Of a DNA stretch of 24,247 nucleotides, positions 22,046 through 24,247 are shown piece after piece (positions within the stretch are counted from its first letter, which is position 1; every line of letters starts with the position of its first letter). The stretch comes from Reticulitermes lucifugus. Lineage: Eukaryota; Arthropoda; Insecta; Blattodea; Rhinotermitidae. A program made the translations under genes and the position numbers. The notes under the pieces are model-generated. The model saw only the letters and a program-made list of their open reading frames with translations. It was not told the origin of the DNA and did no database searches. Location: assembly GCA_026260175.1 (NCBI GenBank), contig JAKCWW010009150.1:1-24247 (forward strand), given 5' to 3'.

Positions 22046-22186
22046 TGTTGAGAGTGTAAGGAACTCTTCCTTGAGGTTCTCCTCGTTGGGGCAGCCGACC
22101 CATGGAGGCACAGCAGCATCGGACACCTTTCCTTGTTTCTCTCTGATGAATGCTTCCTGTTCCTTGTTGAACTCACCCAACAGACT
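22046..22186 (-). CDS. Sap47: Sap47/SYAP1 coding exon (first visible; linker before the BSD domain)
   Basis: This exon encodes 47 residues, in phase 0 at both ends, beginning SLLGEFNKEQEAF and containing SDAAVPPWVG. The acidic stretch, the AAVPPWV core and the final LTLST match the segment of the SYAP1/Sap47 family just upstream of the BSD domain. The acceptor is TTTGCAG and the donor is GTGAGT. Sap47 is a synapse-associated protein of insect nerve terminals; vertebrate SYAP1 is linked to Akt signalling and membrane trafficking. No start codon is visible: the family's N-terminal region, a helical segment rich in Ala and Lys, should lie in exons to the right. I saw no such exon between 22187 and the window end, so this gene is 5'-partial here. 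The frame stays open into the following intron (see findings). Confidence 0.93.
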
Positions 22187-22311
22187 CTGCAAACAGAAGA
22201 GTACCATCACGTCAATGATCACAAGAAGTCCATTTTTCAGCGACCTTGCATCTGTAGTTTGCAAATATGCACATATTGACTTCTGCGCATTTTTTCATCC
22301 ATCTGCGTGTA

Positions 22312-22696
22312 CGAGGGATGTTCAAAATATGAGATTTCCTAGCCTGTAACGTTGGTGTTAACCAACATTTTATTGTTTGGTAGGAGGCAGCACTTGTAGT
22401 AAGGGTAACATGTGACACATTTGTTTGGGCCACTGAAGCAACTCTTGGGAAATCGCCGACTCCACAATACTGAATAAATGGAAACGGCTCCTTGCGAATG
22501 GGTGCAAATGCAATAGCTCGGTTTGTACGATGACGGAATCTTCAAACTCGTGGGTGGATGAGAAAAATGTATCAATGTGCAAGAAGAGTATGAAGAAAAA
22601 TAATGACACCCCAGTGGAATGAACTGCGATTACAGCTGTAACAACTACTAGTTTAATTTTATAACCTAGGGAACCACACTCACTGAATATCCTTCG
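22312..22696 (+). mobile_element. Mariner-type deletion derivative (385 bp)
   Basis: The left terminus is CGAGGGATGTTCA. The right terminus read inverted is CGAAGGATATTCA. Both are flanked by TA (22310-22311 and 22697-22698), the mariner target. Similarity continues inward to TTCCTAG/TTCCCTAG. Near the right end the plus strand reads KCINVQEEYEEK then TAA, a transposase C-terminus homologous to that ending at 14575. Most of the roughly 1.3 kb of a full mariner is missing. Confidence 0.75.
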
Positions 22697-22865
22697 TAAC
22701 AAAAATCGCTTAATGGATTTTATGAAATTTTATACTGAAGAGCCTCACTAAGCCTTCAACTTTGGTTAAAATCAGACGACAAGAACAGACACTTTACATG
22801 ATGTTCATACCGTATGAGGTCCTGTGGGTTGTGGCACCTGTAGTCGGGAAGGTGGGTACCAACGT

Positions 22866-22928
22866 TTCGCAGTACACACTGCCTCCGTCTACACTGAAAA
22901 CTGAGGCAGTGTGTTACTGCAAAATGAC
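22866..22928. repeat. Inverted pair of GAGGCAGTGTGT hairpin motifs
   Basis: CGTTTCGCAGTACACACTGC-CTC on the left is the inverted complement of GAGGCAGTGTGTTACTGCAA-AATG on the right, apart from a few changes, with a 17-bp spacer. Each arm itself folds: GCAGT-GTGT-ACTGC on the minus strand, followed by GAAACGTTG. Confidence 0.7.
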
Positions 22929-23024
22929 ATTAACCAGCAGACTGCATATGGTATGAATCTTCAACGCCAAGTAAACCTCAAATCACATACAGTATTTAAC
23001 ATCGCTGTATCAAGCAAGCTGACT

Positions 23025-23215
23025 TGTGTGGTAATGCTTCTGCCTTGTATCAGGGGGACGCACTATCCTCTTTCTGTTGGTTTTCCTACGTCTCTACAGG
23101 TAAATGCTAAGACAGAACCTCAAATCAGGCCACGACCGCTTCCTTCCACATCCTGTCAAAGTCAGCATTCATTAATCATCCTCCCATTCCACGGTATGAT
23201 TTGAACTACTGACAT
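23025..23215 (+). repeat. tRNA-type SINE, plus orientation
   Basis: The body contains TTGGTTTTCCTACGTCTCTA, CAGGTAAATGCTAAGACAGA and CAGGCCACGACCGCTTCCTT. This is the order GGTTTTCC / CAGGCAAATGCTG / GGCCACGGCCGCTTCCTT that I know from a widespread insect SINE. The tRNA-like head is degenerate. Confidence 0.6.
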
Positions 23216-23236
23216 AATCGTTAACTAACCAACTAA

Positions 23237-23542
23237 CTACATAACTGGAAGGCGCACAGTCCTTCGTGAAAAGCTAACAGTCCCTCTGCTAGTCAAAAAA
23301 TTCCCCGCATTTGATGTAACCTGTAGGTTCATTACAGTGTTCACAACAGCCTGCCACTTGTCTCTATCCTGAGCCAGATGAATCAATTCCACACCCTCCC
23401 ATCCCATTTCTTTAACATCCACTTTAATATTACCCTCTCACCTATTTGTAGGTCTTCAGAGTGGTCTCTTTCCTTCAGGTTTCCCCACCAAAACCTTGTA
23501 TTTCTCCTCTCCCCCGCAGTGTAACATGCTCCGCCCATCCAT
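23237..23542 (-). pseudogene. Decayed non-LTR retrotransposon ORF fragment
   Basis: A single minus-strand frame reads MDGRSMLHCGGEEKYKVLVG, then KPEGKRPL, two in-frame TGA stops, EGNIKVDVKEMGWEGVELI, HLAQDRDKWQAVVNTVMNL and NAGNFLTS...SFSRRTVRL. The pattern GKPEGKRPLGRP.RRWEDNIK.DL.E.G....D.INLAQDRD.W..V is extremely common in insect genomes and is usually annotated with endonuclease-reverse transcriptases. The two stops and the missing RT domain make it inactive. Confidence 0.75.
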
Positions 23543-23546
23543 GATT

Positions 23547-23760
23547 CTAACAGTCATGTAGTATTTGTGGAGAACAAATCGTCAAACACTCGTAAACTAA
23601 ATATGTACGCACTTCATCTTTCAGTCTTGCACATGGGTAACAACGTCTCGTAGAAACGTACTGACTCCGCGCTCGGAAGTTCTCTACCAGACTGCACGGC
23701 GTCACATCCCACAGCGAACTATTGCTCAAGGTCATCGCCGTAAGAACCACAAATCTCAGC
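23547..23760 (-). repeat. WDVT-family dispersed repeat (VLTAMT..WDVTPCSLV)
   Basis: The minus strand encodes VLTAMTLSNSSLWDVTPCSL then VENFRARSQYVSTRR, and the plus strand contains GGCGTCACATCCCACAGCG. This is the longest copy of the family in the window and directly abuts the non-LTR fragment. Confidence 0.65.
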
Positions 23761-23861
23761 CGATGATGAAATTCCGGGTTTTATAAAAGTAACGCACTTT
23801 TTGAATAGCTGAATGATTATCAGATATGTGTACAATGGAGAACGCACAATTTTGTTGAAAG

Positions 23862-23928
23862 GGACTGTACACGGACCCCACACCAGCCCCAGCACGGACT
23901 GTACACGGACCCCACACCAGCCCCAGCA
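23862..23928. repeat. 34-bp tandem duplication
   Basis: GGACTGTACACGGACCCCAC then ACCAGCCCCAGCA occurs twice, from 23862 and from 23896, with no mismatch in the shared part. Confidence 0.9.
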
Positions 23929-24183
23929 ATTCACTTACCTTGCACGGCTAATTGACTGTCTATAGCGCAGGCGAAACACAGCTCAAGTTGAATGGGTTGC
24001 GGGCATGTCAGGCTTTACTGGCATAAAAAACTGAGTTTCTGAGTGTGACGTCACTTTGTGCTGAAGTGACAAAATTCCGGCTCAATACCGGAACAGAATC
24101 CGTTCAGAAACACAGACAGCGACTTGTTACAACTGTACACAGAAACTGGGAGGAGAAACCAGCGCTACAATGTATTCCTCAGT

Positions 24184-24247
24184 ACGTATTATGAACATAT
24201 GTCACGTTAAACACGTATTATGAACATATGTCACGTTAAACACGTAT
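24184..24247. repeat. 29-bp tandem repeat running off the window
   Basis: ACGTATTATGAACATATGTC then ACGTTAAAC is present twice without mismatch (24184-24212, 24213-24241). A third unit starts with ACGTAT at the last base. Confidence 0.9.

Larger units (their letters stand above)
22187..24247 (-). other. 5' part of Sap47 locus (intron of the gene, open to the right)
   Basis: Sequence upstream of the first visible exon begins with the acceptor TTTGCAG. It is filled by a mariner derivative, hairpin motifs, a SINE, a non-LTR fragment, a WDVT repeat and short tandem repeats. In 23770-24183, apart from a 34-bp duplication, I see only unassigned sequence with a short TTCCGG/CCGGAA hairpin near 24075-24093. 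Confidence 0.7.

Noticed and set aside
21437..22264. A 275-codon minus-strand ORF read as a separate protein
   Set aside because: It is the Sap47 exon plus a retained intron and its repeat. The downstream part is out of frame with the true exon. Kept only as a finding about intron retention.
24075..24093. TTCCGG...CCGGAA hairpin as a terminator or regulatory site
   Set aside because: A 6-bp stem is common by chance and nothing nearby gives it a role.

Overview
This is a eukaryotic, almost certainly insect, genomic window. The coding evidence is split into short exons with GT-AG introns, and most of the sequence is AT-rich non-coding DNA full of decayed mobile elements. The repeats are of kinds I associate with cockroach and termite genomes: tRNA-derived SINEs with TTTACC tails, a non-LTR fragment carrying GKPEGKRPL...NAGNFLTS, and the dispersed EVLTAM/WDVTPCSL repeat. 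I therefore favour Blattodea. That placement rests on memory of repeat families, not on a search.

One gene is clear. It is the 3' half of synapse-associated protein Sap47 (vertebrate SYAP1), a BSD-domain protein, on the minus strand. Five coding exons are resolved to the base: 22186-22046, 21527-21388, 20664-20519, 18958-18800 and 9556-9420. All joins keep frame, and together they give 240 codons plus a TAG stop. The start codon and N-terminal exons lie beyond the right edge or were not recognised. The last intron is about 9.2 kb and holds much of the transposon debris.

Right side (22.2-24.2 kb, inside the first visible intron): a 385-bp mariner-type deletion derivative flanked by TA, an inverted pair of GAAAC-type hairpin motifs, a tRNA-type SINE, a decayed non-LTR ORF, a WDVT-family repeat, and the start of a 29-bp tandem repeat that runs off the window. 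Middle (9.5-22 kb): the gene, with a 43-bp minisatellite (8 copies) in one intron and a 142-bp triplicated repeat, a mariner remnant and two TIR elements in the last intron. Left side (1-9.4 kb): the presumed 3' UTR and downstream DNA. It holds a 318-bp hAT-type element, a 37-bp minisatellite (16 copies), a MITE related to the one in the last intron, a jockey-like reverse transcriptase fragment interrupted by a repeat, and three consecutive SINE-like units.

I found no complete second gene, no tRNA or rRNA gene I would call functional, and no CRISPR or prokaryotic feature. The most interesting leads are the intron that stays open in the host reading frame through the minisatellite, the hammerhead-like motifs, and a two-copy MITE family with a conserved interior. 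None of them amounts to a demonstrated new system.
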